In this document: positions 1 to 4,720 of the stretch, piece after piece
Numbering within the stretch: the stretch's first letter is position 1
Layout: each line of letters opens with the position of its first letter
Assembly (NCBI GenBank): GCA_012511245.1
Contig: JAAZGM010000218.1
Location: 1-6,187 of the forward strand
DNA from: Methanomicrobiales archaeon
GTDB lineage: Archaea; Halobacteriota; Methanomicrobia; Methanomicrobiales; Methanoculleaceae
DNA: 6,187 bases
Direction: 5' to 3'
The notes under the pieces: generated by a model
Seen by the model: only the letters and a program-made list of their open reading frames with translations
Databases searched by the model: none
Told to the model about the DNA's origin: nothing
Translations under genes and position numbers: made by a program

Positions 1-117
1 GCAGACGAGCGCCGGGACACCCCTGATGACGATGATCCCGTCCCCGACCCGTGCGATGAACTCGGTCTTCCCCTCCTGCAGGGTCCCTTTACAGAACGTA
101 CATCGCTCTGGAATCAT
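1..117 (-). CDS. YgiT-type zinc-finger protein (putative antitoxin), 3' end outside window
   Basis: Reading the minus strand from the ATG at 117 gives 39 codons that run off the left edge. The protein starts MIPERCTFCKGTLQEGKTEF, with a CxxC zinc-ribbon knuckle (C6, C9). It then has a V-x-x-V-P-A-L-V-C stretch near residues 29-39, where the second cysteine pair begins. This order (CxxC, then 'GVPALVC') is the hallmark of the YgiT-type zinc-finger family, related to the N-terminal domain of MqsA antitoxins. Its start overlaps the stop of the upstream DUF4258 gene as ATGA, so the two are translationally coupled. YgiT/DUF4258 pairs are widespread and are presumed toxin-antitoxin modules in which this protein would bind zinc and neutralise or regulate its partner. 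The gene is incomplete here, so a C-terminal HTH domain cannot be assessed. Confidence 0.85.
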   Translation of the reverse strand, partial: MIPERCTFCKGTLQEGKTEFIARVGDGIIVIRGVPALVC

Positions 118-430
118 TCTCTTCTCCTCCTCGTTCGCGTATCGATCCAGCCTTCAACGTCCGGCATGTAGGCGGTGATGACCCGGAGATGGTCGTCACA
201 GATCCCGATTACTATATGATATGCGTCGGCACGGATAAAACCGAGCATGAGTACTGAGGGGCAGGGCTCATCGTCGGGATACGATTCGATGATCTCCCCC
301 ACCCTGATCACTGAGAGGAGAGCATCGGTGGAGATATTACGTATCAATACATCCTGACCCGGGCGTGGTGGGAAATAATCACTGAATCCCGATCTACCAG
401 TCTGGTGATCTCATCCCTGCCGTGATTCAT
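114..430 (-). pseudogene. DUF4258 protein (putative toxin half of YgiT pair), frameshifted
   Basis: Two minus-strand reading frames together make one normal-looking DUF4258 protein of about 105 residues. Frame one starts at ATG 430 and reads MNHGRDEITRLV...SHHARVRMY before a TGA at 346-344. Frame two continues from about 347 as RNISTDALLSVI, then EIIESYPDDEP, a histidine-bearing core and an ITAYMPDVEGW segment ending at 114. The family normally runs 'HARxRMxERxISTDDv...GEVIExYPDD' without a break, so the conserved halves sit on either side of a single frame break at about 343-350. The second frame has no ATG near its beginning, only TTG at 347, which would omit the conserved N-terminal helix and histidine. 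A purine-rich stretch (GGAAGGGAAGG) directly precedes ATG 430. The gene may be inactivated, may use a frameshift, or may carry a sequencing error. Its stop overlaps the YgiT-like start. Confidence 0.8.
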
Positions 431-588
431 CCTTCCCTTCCTTTATTGAACAGTTTTATCGCCGCTGCACTAAAACATTTCCAACCGGCAGCCGGTCACG
501 GAAAAAGGTCGCTTTGCTCATCATACGGCGCCTTTCTCGTTCAATCTACCCCGCACCGCCTCCGATAAAGTCAGGCTAATCCCCTCCC

Positions 589-642
589 GGGTATACCCTA
601 TAGTTGTCTGTCACATTCCCGGGAACCCTGGCAGGCATGGAG
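589..642 (+). promoter_or_regulatory. Leader of the 168-aa gene: two 10-base palindromes and a Shine-Dalgarno
   Basis: Upstream of the 651 start lie two perfect 10-base palindromes, GGGTATACCC (589-598) and TTCCCGGGAA (616-625). A weak TATA-like stretch (CCTATAG, about 597-603) sits between them. GGAG at 639-642 lies 8 bases before the ATG and is a good Shine-Dalgarno match that supports the chosen start. The palindromes could be operator sites, but nothing in the window names their regulator, and CCCGGG-type palindromes can arise by chance in GC-rich DNA. The rest of 431-650 shows no gene. Confidence 0.35.
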
Positions 643-650
643 AACCAACC

Positions 651-1157
651 ATGGCAGACTTTGTGCCGACTACCGTGAACAGAACGGCGGTCCGGGACCT
701 CGCCGTCCCGATCGCCAACGTAACGTCGTTTAACACCCTCGTCCAGTCCGTCATCGACGACAACCCCTTCGAGTGCGTCGGGTATACGACCAGGGCCGGC
801 GAGACCATCGCCGCGGTCGTCAAGAACCGCGAGCACTACACCGCGAAGGTGAACTTCATCGACGACGACGGGAAGCGCGTCGGGACCGTCTCGATCCAGT
901 CCCCGACGATCGCCGCGTTCAACACGAACGCCGCCGAGGTCATGGGCAACGCGGCCCTCGAGGCCGCGATGGGCGGCGAGGCCGTCCGGAACCTCCCCGC
1001 AGAGACCTACTACGCGCAGCTCAAGTGCCACGACGTCTCCGGAGATGACTACTACGTCACCTTCACCCGAAAGACCGTCCGGCTCTCGTCCTACCAGGAC
1101 GAAGCGATCCGGGCAAAGATCGAGACCTGGGCCGACACCATTGGGTCGCTTGACTGA
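651..1157 (+). CDS. Unrecognised 168-aa soluble protein, GC-rich codon use
   Basis: The gene starts at ATG 651 with GGAG 8 bases upstream and ends in TGA at 1155-1157. Codons strongly prefer C at the third position (GTC, ATC, AAC, TAC, CTC), which matches the surrounding core genes and suggests a well-expressed resident gene. The 168-residue product has no signal peptide, membrane segment or cysteine motif. Notable stretches are TTVNRTAVRDLAVP (residues 7-20), a VVKNREHYTAKV segment near 56-67 and a YYVTFTRKTVRLSSYQDEAI segment near 133-152. It reads as a beta-rich N-terminal part with helical segments around 'NAALEAAMGG'. I do not recognise a family with a known function. The overall look (regular beta strands, small and acidic) would fit a structural or assembly protein, but that is a guess. 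It appears monocistronic, with a terminator right after the stop. The 201-aa open frame on the opposite strand is a codon-bias shadow. Confidence 0.8.
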   Translation: MADFVPTTVNRTAVRDLAVPIANVTSFNTLVQSVIDDNPFECVGYTTRAGETIAAVVKNREHYTAKVNFIDDDGKRVGTVSIQSPTIAAFNTNAAEVMGNAALEAAMGGEAVRNLPAETYYAQLKCHDVSGDDYYVTFTRKTVRLSSYQDEAIRAKIETWADTIGSLD

Positions 1158-1189
1158 GAGGGGATTCTTCCCCTCTTTCATCTTTCAAA
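1157..1189 (+). terminator. Hairpin terminator after the 168-aa gene
   Basis: A perfect 8-bp stem (AGAGGGGA at 1157-1164, TCCCCTCT at 1169-1176) encloses a 4-base loop and is followed by a T-rich tail (TTCATCTTT). It begins on the last base of the stop codon, as expected for a tight 3' end. Archaeal termination depends mainly on the T-rich stretch, so the hairpin may also stabilise the 3' end. Confidence 0.65.
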
Positions 1190-1300
1190 CTCAGTGCGAG
1201 ATCCTGCAGACGGCGTAACTTCCGGCTCCGATTTTTTGCGGGTCATCTTGAAAGAGACCTGCTATCTCACGCTCCAGTTCACCTGAAAGAAAGTATATCC

Positions 1301-1582
1301 ATGAACAGCGCAGAAGATGATTTAATGTCTCCGGCAGAGAAGATCCCCGTCTCAAAAGAGACCTATAACCAGATCCTGGATCTCAGGGCCCCGGGCGAGA
1401 CACTCGACGAGACTCTTGCAAGGCTGGTGGAGAGAATAAAAAAACAGCGGCTCACGGATGATATCGAAGAAGTCATGGCAAAGGGCGAGTTCGTGGAGTT
1501 AGATTGTGACATTGCGGACAAAAACCCGACTCTTGAGAACTGTCCGACAGTTGGTATTGGTTTAAATCTAATGGAAGTCTAA
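1301..1582 (+). CDS. VapB-like (DUF7557-type) antitoxin with atypical C-terminal tail; orphan
   Basis: The product has 93 residues from ATG 1301. An alternative ATG at 1325 would give 85 residues starting MSPAEKIPVSKET, which is closer to the usual start of the family. Residues 14-67 show the family pattern: IPVSKETYNQILDLR (ribbon-helix-helix-like strand and helix), then the 'GETLDETLARLVERI' helix, then a linker helix ending in 'GEFVEL'. Relatives normally stop at about this point (residue 67). Here the frame continues for 26 more residues (DCDIADKNPTLEN... to LMEV), with AT-richer codons and no resemblance to the family. No RelE or VapC gene follows; darT begins 12 bases after the stop. 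The tail therefore looks like read-through across a recombination junction near 1500. The role would be a DNA-binding antitoxin. Whether it still acts, or now regulates darTG, is unknown. A T-run at about 1232-1237 and no clear TATA box lie upstream. Confidence 0.75.
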   Translation: MNSAEDDLMSPAEKIPVSKETYNQILDLRAPGETLDETLARLVERIKKQRLTDDIEEVMAKGEFVELDCDIADKNPTLENCPTVGIGLNLMEV

Positions 1583-1594
1583 GAAAGCAAATAG

Positions 1595-2209
1595 ATGCAT
1601 GAATATATCCGGGAGCTTCATTATATAGTCGCTATCATAAATATTCCCTCGATACTAGAGGGGGGAATTTTGTGCTATGAAATGGCCGCAAACATAGCAC
1701 ATACCTCTGTTGCGTTAGAAGAGGTGCAGGGGCGCAGGGCGAAAAAAAGAATCCCTGGTGGTCTGCCTCTTCACAGATATGTGAACCTCTACTTAAATGC
1801 TAGGAATCCAATGTTATTTCGTTTGATGAAAAATGTCTCTGAGGATCTTTGTGTTTTAAGGGTTGATAAGGATGTGATTGAGCAGCTCGGCGTTGTAGTG
1901 GCAGATAGAAATGCTTCGAGCGATTATGTAACATTCTACACACTTTCAGAATCCGAGGGAAAGCTTGATGTAGACAAAATTTATGCAAGATATTGGAAAC
2001 ATGATGATCAAATTGAAGAATGGGAGCATAAGAGTATTATATGTGCAGAAGTTTTGGTTCCGCATATTGTAACTGCAAAGCATATCGTGGGAGCATATGT
2101 GGCAAGTGAGCACTCAAAGGAGATACTATTAAGGGCAGGCTTTGATCGAGAAATTTTGGTCAACCCGGAGATGTTCTTTAATATGCAAATTCAGAGGGGG
2201 GAGAGATAA
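1595..2209 (+). CDS. darT: DarT-family DNA ADP-ribosyltransferase toxin (DUF4433)
   Basis: The 204-residue protein matches the usual length of DarT. These toxins transfer ADP-ribose from NAD+ onto a base in single-stranded DNA and so block replication. Family landmarks appear in order. The NAD-site start is 'LHYIVAIINIPSILEGGILCY' split at residues 8-28, equivalent to the usual 'HITHIxNLxSILxxGL'. Then come an RR pair (R47/R48) before 'KKRIPGGLPLHRYVNLYLNARNPMLF' (residues 51-75), corresponding to 'YVPFYFxPRSPMLY' and the ADP-ribosylating loop region, and finally 'ICAEVLVP' (149-156), whose E152 is the likely catalytic glutamate. The 'VNLYLNARNPML' wording differs from the best-studied DarT2 proteins, so substrate base and motif cannot be assigned. 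The start is ATG 1595, 12 bases after the antitoxin stop, with only a weak purine-rich leader (AAGAAAG). It stops 3 bases before darG, giving a toxin-antitoxin operon. All expected residues look intact. Confidence 0.88.
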   Translation: MHEYIRELHYIVAIINIPSILEGGILCYEMAANIAHTSVALEEVQGRRAKKRIPGGLPLHRYVNLYLNARNPMLFRLMKNVSEDLCVLRVDKDVIEQLGVVVADRNASSDYVTFYTLSESEGKLDVDKIYARYWKHDDQIEEWEHKSIICAEVLVPHIVTAKHIVGAYVASEHSKEILLRAGFDREILVNPEMFFNMQIQRGER

Positions 2210-2212
2210 AAA

Positions 2213-3337
2213 ATGGTAGATGTCCTAGTTGGAGATATTTTCCAAAGCAAGGCACAGACGCTGGTAAATACCGTGAACTGTGTGGGCGTTATGGGGAAAG
2301 GGATTGCTCTACTTTTCAAACAAAGATACCCCGATATGTATCGGGATTATGTTAGAAGGTGCAAGAACAACCAAGTCAAACCTGGGATCCCATATCATTA
2401 CAGCGATGTGTTTGGCAATTCGATAATCAACTTTCCAACGAAAGACCACTGGCGCTCACCATCTCGTATCGAGGACATTGTTACGGGAATAGACCATTTC
2501 GTCGCTAATTACAGAGATTGGGGTATAAAATCTGTTGCCTTTCCACCGCTTGGGTGCGGAAACGGTGGTCAGGACTGGCGTATTATCGGCCGTATCATGT
2601 ATCAAAGATTATCTAAAGTTGAGATTCCGGTTGAAATATATGCCCCATTTGGAACTCCGTGTATCGAGTTAAGTAAGGAATTCCTCACTCAAAACATTCT
2701 TCTCGAGAACTATAATCAGACAAATTCGAATCGAAATGAACTAACGCCAGAAAGGCTTGCAATTCTCGAGGTGCTGAATAGGCTTGAAAATCAGACTCAT
2801 ACAGCAAAGGTGGGTAGGGTCATTTTTCAGAAGATTTGCTTTATTATTACTGAAGCCGGGCTAGATACAAAGTTCAAATTTCAGAGGGGGTACTACGGCC
2901 CATTTTCATCAGAGGACGTAAAAAAGACAATCCATCATTTTGCAAATAGCAATTTGATTGTTGAGAGTCAGAGCGGTCGCATGATAGTCGTTTCAACAGG
3001 TTCTGAATATCCAAAAATACGGAAGAAATATATGAAACAATTGGCTGAGCTTGAACCGGCGATAGAGAAGACTGTTGATCTGTTTAGTAGAATTAAAAAC
3101 ACGGAACAAGCTGAAGAAGTAACTACAGTATATTATGCCTATAAAGAATTAATGGAGAAAAGATCCGGAAGGCCGGTATCTGAACAAGAATTGTTTGACT
3201 ATATCTTCTCGTGGAAAAAGGGATGGAAGAACCCCCAAAAGTGCAGGAGTATCGCTTCTGCAATCCGCAATCTCGCGATGCTGAAATGGATCACAGTTAC
3301 ATTTAGCAATGAATTGCCGATCGGTGAGACACTATAA
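2213..3337 (+). CDS. darG: DarG macrodomain antitoxin (DNA ADP-ribosyl glycohydrolase)
   Basis: DarG removes the ADP-ribose that DarT places on DNA and also binds the toxin. The 374-residue protein, near the family's usual 350, starts with a macrodomain (about 1-155). Its parts are the ribose-binding 'LVNTVNCVGVMGKGIAL' region (17-33), 'INFPTKDHWR' (72-81) and the glycine-rich 'PPLGCGNGGQDW' (111-122). K77 in FPTKxHWR lies where the catalytic lysine of characterised DarG sits. A C-terminal domain (about 177-374) follows, containing 'KICFIITEAGL' and 'GYYGPFSSEDVKKTI'. It resembles the helical YGPY-containing extension of DarG proteins, distantly like SocA/DUF4065 domains, which contacts the toxin. 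A strong Shine-Dalgarno (GGGGGGAG, 2196-2203) inside the end of darT sits 9 bases before ATG 2213, so the antitoxin may be translated more efficiently than the weakly led toxin. No truncation or frame break is seen. Confidence 0.9.
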   Translation: MVDVLVGDIFQSKAQTLVNTVNCVGVMGKGIALLFKQRYPDMYRDYVRRCKNNQVKPGIPYHYSDVFGNSIINFPTKDHWRSPSRIEDIVTGIDHFVANYRDWGIKSVAFPPLGCGNGGQDWRIIGRIMYQRLSKVEIPVEIYAPFGTPCIELSKEFLTQNILLENYNQTNSNRNELTPERLAILEVLNRLENQTHTAKVGRVIFQKICFIITEAGLDTKFKFQRGYYGPFSSEDVKKTIHHFANSNLIVESQSGRMIVVSTGSEYPKIRKKYMKQLAELEPAIEKTVDLFSRIKNTEQAEEVTTVYYAYKELMEKRSGRPVSEQELFDYIFSWKKGWKNPQKCRSIASAIRNLAMLKWITVTFSNELPIGETL

Positions 3338-3343
3338 TAACTA

Positions 3344-3351
3344 TTTATATG
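3344..3351 (+). promoter_or_regulatory. Candidate TATA box downstream of darG
   Basis: TTTATATG, seven bases after the darG stop, is close to the methanogen TATA consensus TTTATATA. The start site would be expected about 25 bases on, near 3372, right at the first GCCACGTCA half-site. No good reading frame begins just downstream, so it would drive an RNA or a long leader into the nucleotidyltransferase gene. AT-rich sequence makes chance matches likely. Confidence 0.4.
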
Positions 3352-3368
3352 ACTATCGCCAAGGGCCA

Positions 3369-3377
3369 GCCACGTCA
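3369..3377 (+). repeat. Isolated GCCACGTCA half-site
   Basis: The nonamer GCCACGTCA here recurs exactly at 3397-3405 inside the left arm of the 25-base dyad, 28 bases downstream. Two direct copies plus an inverted near-copy in the right arm make three related half-sites, a pattern typical of cooperative protein binding. Confidence 0.5.
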
Positions 3378-3394
3378 GCTGCGGAAAAACAGGC

Positions 3395-3419
3395 TTGCCA
3401 CGTCAAATTGACCTGGCAA
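3395..3419. repeat. 25-base near-perfect dyad (candidate operator)
   Basis: Arms TTGCCA-c-GTCAA and TTGAC-c-TGGCAA are exact inverted copies around a central A at 3407. Eleven of twelve pairs match, and the only mismatch is C3401/C3413. No T-tract follows, so it is a poor terminator. Its position about 45 bases past a TATA-like box and about 150 bases before the nucleotidyltransferase start suggests a dimeric regulator site. The regulator could be a local antitoxin. An end of a former mobile element is another possibility. Confidence 0.6.
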
Positions 3420-3532
3420 TACTCAATAACGCAAAGAAGTCTACCGCAACATGGGATCGTAAGGCGATGGTTCGGAGCGGTATTCTTCGCAAAGCGGGAA
3501 CAACCGCGCCGGGAGTTCATGCGCCACCACCG

Positions 3533-3563
3533 TTTAATATACTGAATGATCATTCAATATATT
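3533..3563 (+). promoter_or_regulatory. TATA box inside a 28-base dyad: promoter/operator of the MNT-HEPN operon
   Basis: TTTAATATA (3533-3541) is a plausible archaeal TATA box whose expected start site lies at about 3562-3566, coinciding with the ATG at 3566. The transcript would then be leaderless, in keeping with the lack of a Shine-Dalgarno. Overlapping it is a dyad from 3536 to 3563 with a perfect 14-base core (TGAATGATCATTCA, 3543-3556) and matching AATATA/TATATT outer arms. One pair (C3542/A3557) is mismatched. A protein bound here would cover TATA box and start site, the classic arrangement for toxin-antitoxin autorepression. The encoded MNT has an N-terminal helix-turn-helix domain that could be that repressor. 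Confidence 0.6.
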
Positions 3564-3565
3564 GT

Positions 3566-4111
3566 ATGCTCCGCGAGTTCGAGAAGTTCGTCGGGTTCCG
3601 GGTCCTCGCCTGGTTCCTCACCCACCCGACAGGCGAGATCCACATCAACAAACTCGCCCGGGAGATCGCTGTCAGTCCGGGAAGCGTCAAGTCATACGCC
3701 GATGCCTTCGAACGCGACGGATTGCTCACCGCAACACGCCTCGGCACGGCAAGGCTTCTCTCCCTCGATAACGACGCCTTTGCCGCCCGGGAATTGAAAC
3801 GGGCCTGCATGGCTCTCCTCCTCGTCCGGGCCGGCATCGAAGAGCTCGCCCCCGAGAGCATCGCAATCGCGGTCTACGGGAGCACCGCGTCGGGAACCTT
3901 CGATGAGCAGAGCGACATCGACATCCTGATCATCGGCGACGAGAACCAGGTCGATCACGGCCGGGTGCCGGCACTGGAGGCGGAGACCGGCCGTGAGGTG
4001 CAGGTGACGGTCGTTCCCTACTATCGGTGGGAGCGGATGAAGGAGGAAGGCGATCCGTTTGTCGCGAGCGTCCTCGAAAACCACATGCTCGTTACCGGAG
4101 TCCCCCTATGA
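3566..4111 (+). CDS. HTH-domain minimal nucleotidyltransferase (MNT) antitoxin
   Basis: From ATG 3566 the product has 181 residues. The open frame extends back to 3395 but that part resembles nothing, while MLREFEKFVGFRVL is the usual start of this family. Residues 1-60 form a winged-helix/HTH domain (EIHINKLAREIAVSPGSVKSY at 24-44 covers the recognition helix). Residues 98-151 hold the nucleotidyltransferase signature GSTASG (105-110) followed by SDIDI with D117 and D119, which bind the metal ions. The position expected for a third acidic residue reads REVQVTVV, with no aspartate there, so activity may be reduced or that glutamate may serve. In characterised MNT-HEPN systems the MNT neutralises the HEPN RNase, in MntA/HepT by adding AMP to a tyrosine. 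Here it overlaps the HEPN gene as ATGA. The HTH fusion suggests it also represses the operon via the dyad just upstream. Confidence 0.85.
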   Translation: MLREFEKFVGFRVLAWFLTHPTGEIHINKLAREIAVSPGSVKSYADAFERDGLLTATRLGTARLLSLDNDAFAARELKRACMALLLVRAGIEELAPESIAIAVYGSTASGTFDEQSDIDILIIGDENQVDHGRVPALEAETGREVQVTVVPYYRWERMKEEGDPFVASVLENHMLVTGVPL

Positions 4112-4529
4112 GGTGGCGGGAGTGCGTCGACCGTGGCCTCATCCGCGCCGATCCCGGGGCAAAGGAGCGTGTTCCCGGCTCTCTCGCATCCGCAGCGAGG
4201 TTCCATCGAGCGGCGGAGAAGAACGTGGCGATCGAGGAGTACGAGATGGCGCATCGATGCCTGCATACAACAGTGCGTTCCATAGTGTTCGGGCGTTCCT
4301 CTACGCTGCAGGCTACGTCGAGCGGAGCCATGCCTGTCTTGTTACCGCAGTCCGGCATACATCTGGCGACGACCCTGAGATTATTGCTCTCCTGAATGCC
4401 TTTGACAAACTACGGGTCGCCAGGCACAATGTTCAGTACAGCGGATCGCTCGTGTGTGAGGAAGAAGCGGCGTTCTGCATCCGGCTGGCCCATCGCGCCC
4501 TTGTTCTGGCCCGGCAGCGGTTCGGGTAA
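4108..4529 (+). pseudogene. HEPN-domain toxin of the MNT pair, frameshifted
   Basis: The gene starts at ATG 4108 within the ATGA overlap. The first frame reads MRWRECVDRGLIRADPGAKE, an RFHRAAEKN helix and IEEYEMA up to about 4251, all typical of the N-terminal half of these HEPN proteins. That frame then turns to nonsense and stops at 4395. The expected continuation appears in the -1 frame from 4263: AYNSAFHSVRAFLYAAGYVE, then ALLNAFDKLRVARHNVQY with the Arg/His cluster of the HEPN active-site region, and a final helix ending at TAA 4527-4529. Relatives join these parts directly as 'EYEMAxxxAYNSAFH', so one base is missing or two are extra between about 4250 and 4263. Joined length would be about 140 residues, normal for the family. 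An internal ATG at 4257 could still yield a 90-residue C-terminal half. HEPN toxins are RNases; this one is probably inactive unless the break is a sequence error. Confidence 0.82.
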
Positions 4530-4720
4530 AAGCCGTTGCAGTCCGGTGGAAACGTCATCGGGGGAGAGTGCTCGTGGGGCGGGACAATCCCCCGGAACTC
4601 CAGCGGCAGATCAGCATCACGGGGTGAACAGGAGAGAACTGATAAACCGGTTCCTCACCCTTTCACTTTCACCCTGCGCACGGCTCTCCGTTAACTAACA
4701 CCTCTTCTCCAGATCATCAT
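4530..4720 (+). other. Intergenic region upstream of orc1/cdc6, candidate replication origin
   Basis: No gene is seen between the HEPN stop and the orc1/cdc6 ATG. Besides the ORB-like box it contains an inverted repeat of seven bases (CGGGGGA near 4560-4566 with TCCCCCG near 4589-4595), the palindrome AACCGGTT near 4645, and a pyrimidine-rich stretch with CTTTCAC repeats near 4661-4672. No Shine-Dalgarno precedes the gene, so its transcript may be leaderless. There is no strongly AT-rich unwinding element here; the AT-rich spacer after the gene is an alternative location for one. Confidence 0.45.
4541..4567 (+). promoter_or_regulatory. ORB-like origin recognition box
   Basis: GTCCGGTGGAAACG, followed six bases later by a G-tract (GGGGG), resembles the archaeal origin recognition box (TTCCAGTGGAAACG, a short spacer, then GGGG) bound by Orc1/Cdc6. 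It lies about 155 bases upstream of the orc1/cdc6 start, where archaeal origins are typically found. The spacer to the G-tract is longer than usual and only one clear copy is seen, so an origin here is probable rather than shown. Confidence 0.55.

Larger units (their letters stand above)
1502..3360 (+). other. AT-rich acquired segment carrying darTG
   Basis: From about 1500 the sequence becomes clearly AT-richer, with frequent ATA, AGA, TTA and AAT codons. It stays so through darT and darG until about 3360, where GC-rich sequence resumes. The flanking genes are strongly C/G-ending at third positions. The left edge falls inside the 3' end of the VapB-like antitoxin gene and the right edge just after darG. 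I see no transposase, integrase or flanking direct repeats, so the mode of entry is not visible. Recombination between toxin-antitoxin loci would fit. Boundaries are approximate. Confidence 0.6.

Noticed and set aside
576..1181. 201-aa open frame on the minus strand
   Set aside because: It mirrors the 168-aa plus-strand gene, which has a Shine-Dalgarno, a terminator and host-like codons; long antisense frames are expected in such GC-biased DNA.
1490..3420. Direct repeats flanking the darTG segment as target-site duplication
   Set aside because: I compared both edges and found no matching repeat longer than chance, and no transposase or integrase is present.
3448..3530. Possible tRNA remnant, suggested by GGTTCGGAGC and a later GCGCCACCA
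   Set aside because: The arms do not pair into a cloverleaf and there is no proper T-loop or acceptor stem.
3353..3553. 66-aa minus-strand frame between darG and the nucleotidyltransferase
   Set aside because: No recognisable motif, no ribosome-binding site and no family-like sequence.
3395..3565. 57-residue N-terminal extension of the nucleotidyltransferase
   Set aside because: It starts at a TTG inside the dyad, resembles nothing, and would place the promoter/operator dyad within coding sequence; ATG 3566 matches the usual family start.
4655..4680. Minus-strand ORB in the CTTTCAC repeats
   Set aside because: The reverse strand reads GTGAAAGTGAAAGGG, lacking the GTGGAAACG core.
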